64,000 nucleotides of DNA, taken from Gammaproteobacteria bacterium. Its GTDB lineage: Bacteria; Pseudomonadota; Gammaproteobacteria; JABDBA01. Under the pieces are notes generated by a model, which saw only the letters and a list, made by a program, of their open reading frames with translations, searched no databases and was not told where the DNA came from. Shown here piece after piece: positions 1 to 8,359 of this stretch. The position numbers and the translations under genes were made by a program. Each line of letters starts with the position of its first letter. Positions within the stretch are counted from its first letter, which is position 1. Location: NCBI GenBank assembly GCA_013288885.1, contig JABDBA010000004.1, positions 1-64,000 on the forward strand, in the 5' to 3' direction.

Positions 1-1
1 A

Positions 2-1429
2 CAGTTTCACCAACAACTGAGTACCGATTTGCCACCAGAATTAAAACCTTTTGCGATTTCGGTGGCCAATTTATTATTGCGACGTGTGCTACAATTATCA
101 CACGTCGAATTACATGCTGACCAATATACAGAACTTCACACACTGGTCGAGAAAGCGCTCAATACCTGTCGTACCATTGTTGCAACCTTAGCTAAAGCAA
201 CGGCACTTGCGAAAAGAAACACTAAATCAAGTGCTGCCAATCACCCTGAAGCTAAATCTGAAATGGTTGATTTAACGCAAATTGAGCACGATTTCACCGA
301 GATACTGACCCATCCTGACACATTAAAAGAAAGTGATTGGCAACGTTTTCATCCTTGGCTTACGCACCAAGCACGCATTTATGTTAAAACAATTATGGCG
401 CACAAAGCAGGTGATCTTTTTATCAAAGCCGCTGTCGCGACGAAAAAAAATTGTGTGTACCTTAGCTTACACTATTATCGACGCGCGATTTACTTTCATA
501 GTTTAAGTTCGCAACAGACCTCATCTTTATCACAAACTTATATTGAATTAAGCAAACAATACGTGACGCAAGGGTTATGGCAACCGGCTATTCAATGTTT
601 ACTGCAAGGCACTCGTGTAATAGGGCTTGCTTTATCAGAAGAAATTATGACGCTGCATTATGAGGTATACCCTGCTCAATTTGCGGAGGCTTTAAAAGAT
701 TTAGACCCGATGACCTATTCTCAGTTAGCACATGCTAAACAACAATTTTTACATTTGCAATATCTATGCTTTAAATTTACAACGGATGTTACTAACCATT
801 TTTTAAAACGGAATATCCAAAACATTATTGCAGACCTTTTTATAAAATTACGTCATTTATTAGATCAAGCATTTACCCGTTTTATACACGAAAAAATATA
901 TCTGCCAAACAATAAATTTGTTTCCATTCATATTAAAAATGCTATTAAATTTTTTGCGTTTACTACTCTTAAAGAATTTCAAGAAGAGTTAAAACACAAA
1001 GAGATTATCAATGATGATGAAACGCGAAAATCATTAGAACGCGATTTTCCTGATATTTATCAATTACTATTAACTGCACAACCTTTTTCTGATAGCACTT
1101 GGCTAAATGAAATAATCTCTTTATCAAACCAAGTTAAACATGTAGGCTATACCGTGTTAACTGCGGATAATTTGTTAGACCATTTTACTAAAATGAAAGC
1201 TTTGCTACAAACTGCTTTGACTAAGGTAACAGAAATATTGCCAGTGCTCTCAAAAGCTTGTGCAATAATCCCCGATGAAAAATCATCTTCCGTACCACCC
1301 AAAATTGAATGGCGAAAAAAAACAAAAGGGCCACTGAGTGAATTTTTTACTCCTATTAGCCCACGCGCCATATCACATATAAAGAGTACGCCATTAATTA
1401 ACGCTAGATTAAGGCTTGAAAATATATAA
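2..1429 (+). CDS. Unknown helical protein, 5' end outside the window
   Basis: The reading frame is open from the first bases of the window through the apparent TTG at 29, so the gene begins further upstream and at least 475 C-terminal residues are visible. I do not recognise it. The protein is mostly hydrophilic and predicted helical, with no signal peptide or clear membrane segment in the visible part, no obvious catalytic motif and a basic C-terminal tail. Leucine- and tyrosine-rich stretches around residues 140-220 resemble a helical-repeat (TPR-like) solenoid, but I cannot assign a family. A separate promoter for the next gene follows the stop. A large cytosolic or secreted effector-like protein is possible, but that is only a guess. 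Confidence 0.7.
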   Translation, partial: QFHQQLSTDLPPELKPFAISVANLLLRRVLQLSHVELHADQYTELHTLVEKALNTCRTIVATLAKATALAKRNTKSSAANHPEAKSEMVDLTQIEHDFTEILTHPDTLKESDWQRFHPWLTHQARIYVKTIMAHKAGDLFIKAAVATKKNCVYLSLHYYRRAIYFHSLSSQQTSSLSQTYIELSKQYVTQGLWQPAIQCLLQGTRVIGLALSEEIMTLHYEVYPAQFAEALKDLDPMTYSQLAHAKQQFLHLQYLCFKFTTDVTNHFLKRNIQNIIADLFIKLRHLLDQAFTRFIHEKIYLPNNKFVSIHIKNAIKFFAFTTLKEFQEELKHKEIINDDETRKSLERDFPDIYQLLLTAQPFSDSTWLNEIISLSNQVKHVGYTVLTADNLLDHFTKMKALLQTALTKVTEILPVLSKACAIIPDEKSSSVPPKIEWRKKTKGPLSEFFTPISPRAISHIKSTPLINARLRLENI

Positions 1430-1446
1430 CCTATCGCTTAATTTTA

Positions 1447-1474
1447 TTGATTATCATACTAAACTCGCTATACT
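1447..1474 (+). promoter_or_regulatory. Predicted sigma-70 promoter of the receptor-like gene
   Basis: TTGATT (1447-1452) and TATACT (1469-1474) are separated by 16 bases and end 27 bases before the start codon at 1502. Both hexamers are close to the sigma-70 consensus. Prediction by eye only. Confidence 0.5.
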
Positions 1475-1501
1475 ACCCATAATAATCGTGGAACTACTTC
1501 T

Positions 1502-2587
1502 ATGTCACAAAAATTCGCTATTTCTATTCTCATTCTTAGCCTGTTTATATGCAACATCGCTTTCGCTAAAAATTCTGTGCGGGTAGTTCGAGTGGGGGTA
1601 GTCAATGCGCGCGCGCCTTTCGCCGCACCGACCAATAATAGCTATAATGGTATTGTGGTTGATATTTGGAAAACACTGGCAGACAACGAAAAAATTACCT
1701 ACAAGTATATACCCCTTGGCCATAATACCGATGCGGCACTTAATGAGCTAGTTAAAGGTAATGTCGATGTGGTAATAGGGCCGATTTCTGTTACTTATCA
1801 ACGTTATAAATTAATTGATTTTTCTCACCCTTATTTTCTCAATGAAACCGGTTTGATTATACATAAATTACCCACTAATATTGGGCACATTACCAGCGCA
1901 TTTTTTGCGATAATCACCTCCCCATTTATTATTTTATTTTTGCTGTTCTTTTTAATTTATATTCATGTTTATTGGTTTTCTGAAAAAGCAGATGGCGGTG
2001 AAGTACCGGAAAAATACAGCAAAGGTATTAGTTATGTAATATGGACGCATTTGCTAAAAAAATATCACCTTCATCTTCCTCATACTTTTACAGGTAGGCT
2101 TGCATCATTGATTTGGATACTTGCGGTTGCAGCCCTGCTCACCTCAATTTTGGCGACGGTAACTTCTGAAATGACATCTGCCGTCACTAGCTCTCATCAG
2201 CAATTTAATCAACTTGCTGATTTGCAAAATGAATCGGTTGCTGTCATTAAAGGCACACGCACTGCTAGTGAAATTGAAAAAGCCGGTGCAAAAATAATTG
2301 AAGCCGATAGTTTAGATCAAGCGGTAGAATTATTAAATGAGGGTAAAGTGGCTGCGGTGGCAGACGATTACATCATAGCAAAAACTTATTTGAATACGCA
2401 TGATTACCCCGAGTTACAAATGAGTAGCTTAAGAATAGCCAGCAGTGTATATGCTATCGCTGTTAAAAAAAATGAGCCATTACTACAAAAAATTAATAGG
2501 CAAATACTCTTTTTGCAAGACAATGGCTACACGCAATATATTTGTGAAAAATATATTAATGCCGATGCTGATCTATGTGCCATCTAA
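1502..2587 (+). CDS. Ionotropic glutamate receptor-like protein (solute-binding domain split by channel helices)
   Basis: 361 residues with the order seen in prokaryotic GluR0-type receptors. A signal peptide (about 1-22) is followed by the first lobe of a family 3 solute-binding domain (about 28-125, ending in the DFSHPYF motif), a membrane helix (about 133-160), a short re-entrant-like segment, another membrane helix (about 205-225, ending TSILATVTSEMT), and the second binding lobe (about 235-350). It probably binds an amino-acid-like ligand in the periplasm. In GluR0 the segment before the last helix carries a K+ filter (TxGYG). Here that position reads HLLKKYHLHLPHTF, so the filter is absent and ion conduction is uncertain. 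It may act as a non-K+ channel or as a ligand sensor. A promoter lies just upstream. Confidence 0.75.
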   Translation: MSQKFAISILILSLFICNIAFAKNSVRVVRVGVVNARAPFAAPTNNSYNGIVVDIWKTLADNEKITYKYIPLGHNTDAALNELVKGNVDVVIGPISVTYQRYKLIDFSHPYFLNETGLIIHKLPTNIGHITSAFFAIITSPFIILFLLFFLIYIHVYWFSEKADGGEVPEKYSKGISYVIWTHLLKKYHLHLPHTFTGRLASLIWILAVAALLTSILATVTSEMTSAVTSSHQQFNQLADLQNESVAVIKGTRTASEIEKAGAKIIEADSLDQAVELLNEGKVAAVADDYIIAKTYLNTHDYPELQMSSLRIASSVYAIAVKKNEPLLQKINRQILFLQDNGYTQYICEKYINADADLCAI

Positions 2588-2602
2588 TACCTGAAATATT
2601 TT

Positions 2603-3388
2603 ATGATTAATCCACCCTCTCTAGAATTAAAAAGATACTATTCTTTTCATGCAATACTCGTTTGGGCCGCCGAACAAAAGCGCAAAGGTCGATCGTTGCC
2701 CGCAGATTTAGAGCAATTGCTAGAAAAAAATAAACATTCTTTGGAATTATCTGACCCTAGACTACAATTTAGTTTGCCCTTTCATCCTGTTTTAGAATAT
2801 AAAAAAGAATGGCGTGAAAAATTACATTTTCTTGCTCATGTTAAAGATATTAACCCCATCATTTTATATTATTCTTTTGGCGTTGAATTAGAAGATAAAC
2901 ATCAGGGAAGAGAAATACAACTTAATCGTGAACAATTAGAACAATTACAATATAGCATTGAAAAATTATATTATTTTCATGGCAATGTGGGTATTACCGG
3001 CGCTCCATTAGTGGTAGGCGGTATTACGCCACTGCTCTTTTTTCAATGGGGTAATTTATTAGGTGTTATCAAATATGTAGTTTTAGCAGCTGAAAAATCG
3101 TTGGTAGGTAATTTGTTGCTTTATACTGAATATATGGCAGAGGAAGAACTAGAAGAAGAAGCGATTATTAATTACCTTCAGAGGGAATTTGGATTAACAT
3201 TATCAACGAATGAATTATTGCAGCAATCTACCCGCGTCGAACCAAATGATTTACCTCAGTTGTTGCATCAATATGTAAATACTGTCCAAATTCAAAAATT
3301 GCAATCCGAAACCCCGATACCCTCTAATTGGCCACCAAGACCCAGTTTGCAACAAGTACGGCATTCTGATCGCCCTGATGACGAATAA
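2603..3388 (+). CDS. Hypothetical protein
   Basis: 261 residues, 15 bases after the receptor-like gene and probably cotranscribed with it. I do not recognise a family. No signal peptide is evident. The N-terminal half is charged and helical. A glycine-rich stretch around residues 132-150 (GNVGITGAPLVVGG) leads into a moderately hydrophobic segment (about 145-175) that could touch a membrane. It is followed by an acidic run (EEELEEEA) and a proline-rich, polar C-terminus. Its position suggests a function linked to the receptor-like protein, but nothing in the sequence shows what it does. Confidence 0.6.
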   Translation: MINPPSLELKRYYSFHAILVWAAEQKRKGRSLPADLEQLLEKNKHSLELSDPRLQFSLPFHPVLEYKKEWREKLHFLAHVKDINPIILYYSFGVELEDKHQGREIQLNREQLEQLQYSIEKLYYFHGNVGITGAPLVVGGITPLLFFQWGNLLGVIKYVVLAAEKSLVGNLLLYTEYMAEEELEEEAIINYLQREFGLTLSTNELLQQSTRVEPNDLPQLLHQYVNTVQIQKLQSETPIPSNWPPRPSLQQVRHSDRPDDE

Positions 3389-3392
3389 TGTT

Positions 3393-3420
3393 AGTATAAT
3401 GACGTTAATGTCACTATACT
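3393..3420. promoter_or_regulatory. 28-bp dyad, candidate operator of the first CI-like repressor
   Basis: AGTATA (3393-3398) pairs with TATACT (3415-3420), and TGAC pairs with GTCA around a GTTAAT centre, giving a 28-bp near-palindrome 67 bases before the repressor start. The geometry fits an autoregulatory operator. A second stretch at about 3434-3468, beginning TTGTAAACTA, is shared almost base for base with the region before the paralogous repressor at 22854. Confidence 0.45.
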
Positions 3421-3487
3421 TTCTTTTCCACTTATTGTAAACTAGTGGTAATCTTATCGGTGGAATAGGCCAAACACAGGATTCCCT

Positions 3488-4210
3488 ATGACTATCGGAG
3501 AGAGAATAAAAAAAGCCCGCTCGTGGGCCAGTCTAAGCCAAAAGGACTTAGCACTTGCGATTAGCCAATTTGGTGATGGTAAAAATCTTTCGCGCACAGC
3601 AATCGCCCAATGGGAATCTGGCATTACGAAAGAAATTGGTGCAGCCAATCTACTGAAAGCGGCAAAAATCTTGCAGGTGAGCCCTGAATGGTTACAGTTT
3701 GGCACCGGCAGCAAAAAAACCTTATCCCAAAATCAAGGAAGCGTATTGCTCACTGATTTGGGGTTAAGGATTGTACCTCTTTTAAGTTATGTGCAAGCAG
3801 CAAATTATATGGAATTCGATGACAGCCATGTTATCTATACGGGAATTGATGAAACCCTAGCTGCTGCAACTGGGCCTCATACCTTTGCTTTAACAATAAA
3901 GGGCAAAAGTATGGTTCCCGATCTTAATCCGGGTGACATTGTTATTATTGACCCAAGTATTAAACCGATGCCAGGCGAGATTGTATTGGCTAAATTAGAA
4001 AAAGAAGACACGCTTTTTTTACGAAGGTATCGCCCATTAGAAAAAGACGGAACCGAGTCGGATGCTTTTGAATTAATCCCTACTAATGAGTTCTGGCCTA
4101 CTATCACGGTAAATAATAAAAATCCAGGTCATGTTATCGGCACACTGGTAGAACACCGTTGTCGACGACGCCTTATTCCACCTGATTCATTGAATGAAGA
4201 CAAAGACTAA
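3488..4210 (+). CDS. CI/LexA-type repressor (HTH + S24 peptidase fold)
   Basis: 240 residues. An XRE-type helix-turn-helix (about 4-70, with the LSRTAIAQWESG recognition region) is followed by an S24 peptidase-type domain (about 95-225). The serine/lysine dyad is recognisable as Ser141 (GKSMVPDLNPGD) and Lys169 (GEIVLAKLE). In related phage repressors self-cleavage occurs between Ala and Gly in a VQAG motif; here the site reads VQAANY (Ala104-Ala105), so the canonical bond is missing. It is paralogous to the protein at 22854, with the same length and residue numbering through the catalytic residues and a shared upstream sequence. It stands alone, with no other phage genes nearby. Its targets are unknown, possibly itself and mobile DNA. 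Confidence 0.85.
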   Translation: MTIGERIKKARSWASLSQKDLALAISQFGDGKNLSRTAIAQWESGITKEIGAANLLKAAKILQVSPEWLQFGTGSKKTLSQNQGSVLLTDLGLRIVPLLSYVQAANYMEFDDSHVIYTGIDETLAAATGPHTFALTIKGKSMVPDLNPGDIVIIDPSIKPMPGEIVLAKLEKEDTLFLRRYRPLEKDGTESDAFELIPTNEFWPTITVNNKNPGHVIGTLVEHRCRRRLIPPDSLNEDKD

Positions 4211-4230
4211 GAATAGTTCCTTTATTAGAA

Positions 4231-6504
4231 TTATTTTTTTATTAATGCACTTTGCAACGCATTAGCAAACGCATTTTCTTGTGGAGTTGCTTTCATCAGT
4301 GACGATTTTTTATTAAACGTTTGTGGTTGTTTAACTAAATTAGGTTGGGTGGGTTCTGTTAAACGCATGGTGAGTTGAATACGCTTGCGTATTAAATCTA
4401 TTTCTAAAACTTTTACTTTGACGATATCACCCACTTTAACAAATTCATGTGGATCTTTTACAAAACGATCGGCCAGCATTGATTTATGAACTAAACCATC
4501 TTGGTGTACACCCACATCAACGAAAGCACCAAAATTTGCCACATTAGTGATGACGCCTTCTAAAATCATGTCCGTTTTTAAATCAGACAGCGATTCGACA
4601 CCTTCTTTAAATACCGCAGCTTTAAATTCAGGGCGTGGGTCGCGACCTGGTTTTTCTAATTCTTGCAAAATATCTGTTATCGTTGGAATGCCGAAGCGAT
4701 CATCTTGATAATCAGCCGCATTCATAGTTTTTAACAGTGTGGTATTGCCCATAATTTCTTTTAGTGGTTGTTGCTGTTTTGTTAAAATACGCTCGACGAC
4801 TGTGTATGCTTCTGGATGCACGGCAGAAGCATCTAATGGATTATCACCATTAATAATGCGTAAGAAACCAGCGGCTTGTTCAAATGCTTTTTCACCCAGC
4901 CGCGGTACTTTTTTTAATTGAGCACGATTTTTAAAAGCACCATTTTCGTCACGAAACGTTACAATATTTTTAGCCACTGCTTCATTTAATCCAGCCACAC
5001 AATTTAGCAAGGGAACTGATGCGGTATTCACATCGACGCCCACCGCATTCACACAATCTTCCATGACCGCATGTAAGCTACGTGAAAGTTTAACTTGGTT
5101 AACATCATGCTGATATTGACCAACACCAATTGCTTTAGGCTCAATTTTAATAAGCTCCGCAAGTGGATCTTGTAACCGACGTGCAATAGATACCGCGCCA
5201 CGATAGGTAACATCCAAAGCAGGAAATTCTTTGGCCGCTAATTCTGAAGCCGAATAAACCGATGCACCCGCTTCTGATACCACAATACTGGTCAAGCGTA
5301 ATTCAGGATGTAATTTTTTAAGCTCGCTCAATAACCGATCAGTTTCGCGCGAAGCAGTTCCATTACCAATACTAACCAACTCGACTTTATAATGTGCACA
5401 GAGTTTCGCTAATATAGCAAGGGAATTATCCCACTCATTGCGTGGTGCATGAGGGAAAATAGTAGTATGAATCAATAATTTGCCCGTGCCATCAATCACG
5501 ATTACTTTGACACCGGTGCGTAAACCAGGGTCAAGCCCAAGTGTCACACGTGACCCCGCAGGAGCAGCCATCAATAAATGCTTTAAATTATTTGCAAATA
5601 CTTTTATCGATTCTTCTTCTGCTATCTCATGTAAGCGCAGCATCGATTCGGTTTCTAATTTCAAAAATAATTTAATTCGCCAAGTGCTAGCGACTGTTTC
5701 TAATAACCAATGATCAGCGGCACGTTGCTGATTACGAATACCAAATTGATTTGCGATTTTTTGTTGGCATAAATTTTCTTCGCTCTCTTGCAATGTTAGT
5801 TTAACCCGCAAGACGTCTTCGCTGCGACCGCGGAATAAAGCCAGTGCACGGTGCGAAGGGATTTTTTTAATGGGTTCTTGATAATTAAAATAATCGGCAA
5901 ATTTACTCCCCTCTTGCTCTTTCCCGCTTATTATTTCGCTTTTAATTAAACCATGCTGCCAAAGGTATTCGCGTAACGAACCTATCAGCTCGGCATTTTC
6001 TGCAAACGATTCCATTAATATTTGTCGTGCGCCTTCTAGCGCATCGTCAACTGTGGCAATCGCTTTTTCAGCATTTATAAATGCAGCGGCTAGTTGTTCT
6101 GGAACTTGTTGTGGGTCATTGAGTAATTGCAAAGCCAACGGCTCTAAACCTGCTTCTTTCGCAATTTGTGCTTTAGTGCGGCGTTTGGGTTTATAGGGTA
6201 AATAGAGGTCTTCTAATGTGGCTTTATTATCTGTGTTTAAGATTAATTTTTCTAATTCAGGGGTTAATTTATTTTGTTCAGCAATACTTTTTAAAACAGT
6301 CTGACGCCGATCTTCAAGTTCGCGCAGGTAATGCAAGCGTTCTTCTAGATCACGTAACTGGGTATCTGTCAAAGCGCCTGTTACTTCTTTACGATAGCGT
6401 GCGATAAAAGGGACTGTAGCACCTTCATCCAATAATTGCACCGTCGCATCCACTTGTTGTGGTTTTACATTTAATTCTGCGGCAATTTTTTGATTGATAC
6501 TCAT
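4231..6504 (-). CDS. tex: Transcription accessory protein Tex
   Basis: 757 residues, close to the usual ~770. Tex is a nucleic-acid-binding protein implicated in transcription and stress tolerance. Domains in order: helical N-terminus (about 1-190), YqgF/RNase H-like domain beginning at [18 protein letters not shown] (about 320-440), two helix-hairpin-helix motifs (about 490-560, VNTASVPLL and [20 protein letters not shown]), and a C-terminal S1 RNA-binding domain (about 640-715, [16 protein letters not shown]). Its start codon overlaps the stop of yqhA by ATGA, so the two are translationally coupled. It converges on the repressor gene at 3488-4210 with a 20-base gap. Confidence 0.97.
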   Translation of the reverse strand: MSINQKIAAELNVKPQQVDATVQLLDEGATVPFIARYRKEVTGALTDTQLRDLEERLHYLRELEDRRQTVLKSIAEQNKLTPELEKLILNTDNKATLEDLYLPYKPKRRTKAQIAKEAGLEPLALQLLNDPQQVPEQLAAAFINAEKAIATVDDALEGARQILMESFAENAELIGSLREYLWQHGLIKSEIISGKEQEGSKFADYFNYQEPIKKIPSHRALALFRGRSEDVLRVKLTLQESEENLCQQKIANQFGIRNQQRAADHWLLETVASTWRIKLFLKLETESMLRLHEIAEEESIKVFANNLKHLLMAAPAGSRVTLGLDPGLRTGVKVIVIDGTGKLLIHTTIFPHAPRNEWDNSLAILAKLCAHYKVELVSIGNGTASRETDRLLSELKKLHPELRLTSIVVSEAGASVYSASELAAKEFPALDVTYRGAVSIARRLQDPLAELIKIEPKAIGVGQYQHDVNQVKLSRSLHAVMEDCVNAVGVDVNTASVPLLNCVAGLNEAVAKNIVTFRDENGAFKNRAQLKKVPRLGEKAFEQAAGFLRIINGDNPLDASAVHPEAYTVVERILTKQQQPLKEIMGNTTLLKTMNAADYQDDRFGIPTITDILQELEKPGRDPRPEFKAAVFKEGVESLSDLKTDMILEGVITNVANFGAFVDVGVHQDGLVHKSMLADRFVKDPHEFVKVGDIVKVKVLEIDLIRKRIQLTMRLTEPTQPNLVKQPQTFNKKSSLMKATPQENAFANALQSALIKK

Positions 6505-7037
6505 TGATTAACAGAGATTTCATTTTTAGAGGGGGAACTATAGGCCAATAACTTATAAGTTAATGCGATCATAATAGCAGAAACAACCAAGGTAAGGTGG
6601 ATCACCACTTGCCACATGATGGCCATATTGGTTTTTTGACCAGGGTCGATAAAGGTGCGTAACAAATGAATAGAGGAAATGCCAATGAGTGCGACCGCTA
6701 ATTTAATTTTCATGGTCCCTGCATTTACTTCACTTAGCCACTCAGGATGATCGGGGTGATTGCCAATATTGAGATGTGACACAAAAGTTTCATAACCACC
6801 TACAACAACCATAATCAGCAAATTGGCGATCATCACTACGTCTATCAGATCCAACACATGCAGCATGATCTGAATTTCATCTAAATTGTAAGCCGTCGTT
6901 ATCAAATGAAACAAGCTTATGGTAAATTCATAAACATAAACGCCTAGAGCCAAAACAAGACCCACATAGAGGGGGGCTTGTAGCCAACGGCTCCAGAATA
7001 TAAAACGTGCTAATTGATTGAGGGCTTTAGATTGCAT
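6501..7037 (-). CDS. yqhA: YqhA/UPF0114 family membrane protein
   Basis: 178 residues with about four membrane segments (about 20-45, 65-85, 112-135, 145-168). It carries signatures of the UPF0114 family: an N-terminal [17 protein letters not shown] stretch and the GGYETFVS motif before a conserved cytoplasmic loop. The function of the family is not established. It is the first gene of a two-gene unit with tex (4-base overlap). A 218-bp region separates it from the divergent response regulator-cyclase gene. Confidence 0.9.
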   Translation of the reverse strand: MQSKALNQLARFIFWSRWLQAPLYVGLVLALGVYVYEFTISLFHLITTAYNLDEIQIMLHVLDLIDVVMIANLLIMVVVGGYETFVSHLNIGNHPDHPEWLSEVNAGTMKIKLAVALIGISSIHLLRTFIDPGQKTNMAIMWQVVIHLTLVVSAIMIALTYKLLAYSSPSKNEISVNQ

Positions 7038-7255
7038 AGGTGAGAAATATAATAGACATTAACCAAAATTACCATCCCCTATTCGGGAATCCGACTAAAT
7101 TATTTACAATGCTTAAAAACATGGATCATTGCCCTATCTTGACAGCATAATCAATATGACCTATAGATTATAGATAGAGGCTCAAAAAAGCCCGTAAGTT
7201 TATACATATCAAATTGTAACATTTAATTCCTTTTTATTAACAAAAGAACCTTACT

Positions 7256-8359
7256 ATGGACGAAGAAAAAAGTAATATCCTTTACGTTGACGACGAACCC
7301 AATAATCTCACGGCATTTGTAGCAACCTTTAGACGTTACTACAATGTTTTTACCGCCACTTCTGGCCGCGAAGGCATGGAGATTATGCGCAAGGTCAAAA
7401 TCCACGTCATTATTACCGATCAACGTATGCCTGAGATGACTGGCGTGCAATTTCTAGAAGCTATTATTCCTGAGTACCCCAAAACCATTCGCATGATTTT
7501 AACCGGCTTCACTGATATAGAAGTTATTATCAAAGCCATTAATTCTGGCAGAGTATTTCGCTATATTACTAAACCGTGGGATGCCAATGATTTAAAAATT
7601 AATCTAGATACTGGCATAAAACTTTTTAATCTAGAACAAGAACGTCTTAATTTAATTGAAAAATTGAATGAAGAAGTTTTGTATCAAAAACGTATTATGG
7701 AATTATTCCAAAAATATGTCCCTAGAAATGTGGTTGATGAAGTGCTGAATTCACAAGGTGAAGAACCGCTGATTCGTGGTGAATATCGCATTATATCAGT
7801 GATGTTTGCTGATATTCGTCAGTTTACTACGATGTCAGATAAATTAGGGCCGGTTAAATCAGTAGAGATCCTCAATGCTTATTTTGGTTTGATGGCGCAA
7901 CAAATAAAAAATTATCACGGCAGTATCAATAAATTATTGGGCGATGGCATCTTAGCACTTTTTGGTGCTCCGGTATCACACATTGATAACCAACTTAATG
8001 CCGTTTCTTGTGCTTTGGCCATGGTCAATGCGCTTAAAGAATTAAATGAAAAATACCGTGATATGGTAGGCCATGAAATTACCATCGGCATTGGTATTAA
8101 CACGGGTGAAGTCATCGTTGGTAATGTTGGCACTAGTGAACATGTTGAATACAGCGTCATCGGTGATACCGTTAATTCTGCTTCTCGTATTGAAGAATTA
8201 ACTCACGAACTGCCTAATGGTATTTTAATTAGCGAATCTACCTATAAAGCAACTAAGGAGGAAATTATAGTTGAAGAATTAGGGCCGCAAGAGATAAGAG
8301 GCAAACAAGAAAAAATGTCGTTATATAAAGTGCTAGGGAAAAAAGATGGGCTTAAGTGA
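7256..8359 (+). CDS. Response regulator with class III adenylate cyclase output domain
   Basis: 367 residues. The REC domain (about 8-125) has phospho-acceptor Asp55 (ITDQRMPEMTG), the conserved TG and the Lys in YITKPW. A coiled-coil linker (about 128-165) leads into a class III nucleotide cyclase domain (about 180-310). The two metal-binding aspartates lie in MFADIRQFT and LLGDGILALFG. The base-selecting Lys (INKLLGDG) and the Asp in VIGDTVNSASR fit an ATP rather than GTP cyclase. It probably makes cAMP when phosphorylated. The downstream sensor kinase overlaps it by 14 bases, so the pair is a cognate two-component system. The 218-bp upstream gap contains a small GGCT/AGCC hairpin near 7180-7193. 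Confidence 0.9.
   Translation: MDEEKSNILYVDDEPNNLTAFVATFRRYYNVFTATSGREGMEIMRKVKIHVIITDQRMPEMTGVQFLEAIIPEYPKTIRMILTGFTDIEVIIKAINSGRVFRYITKPWDANDLKINLDTGIKLFNLEQERLNLIEKLNEEVLYQKRIMELFQKYVPRNVVDEVLNSQGEEPLIRGEYRIISVMFADIRQFTTMSDKLGPVKSVEILNAYFGLMAQQIKNYHGSINKLLGDGILALFGAPVSHIDNQLNAVSCALAMVNALKELNEKYRDMVGHEITIGIGINTGEVIVGNVGTSEHVEYSVIGDTVNSASRIEELTHELPNGILISESTYKATKEEIIVEELGPQEIRGKQEKMSLYKVLGKKDGLK

Noticed and set aside
7180-7193. GGCT/AGCC hairpin as an intrinsic terminator
   Set aside because: The stem is only four base pairs with no T-run, and it lies between divergent genes where no terminator is expected.
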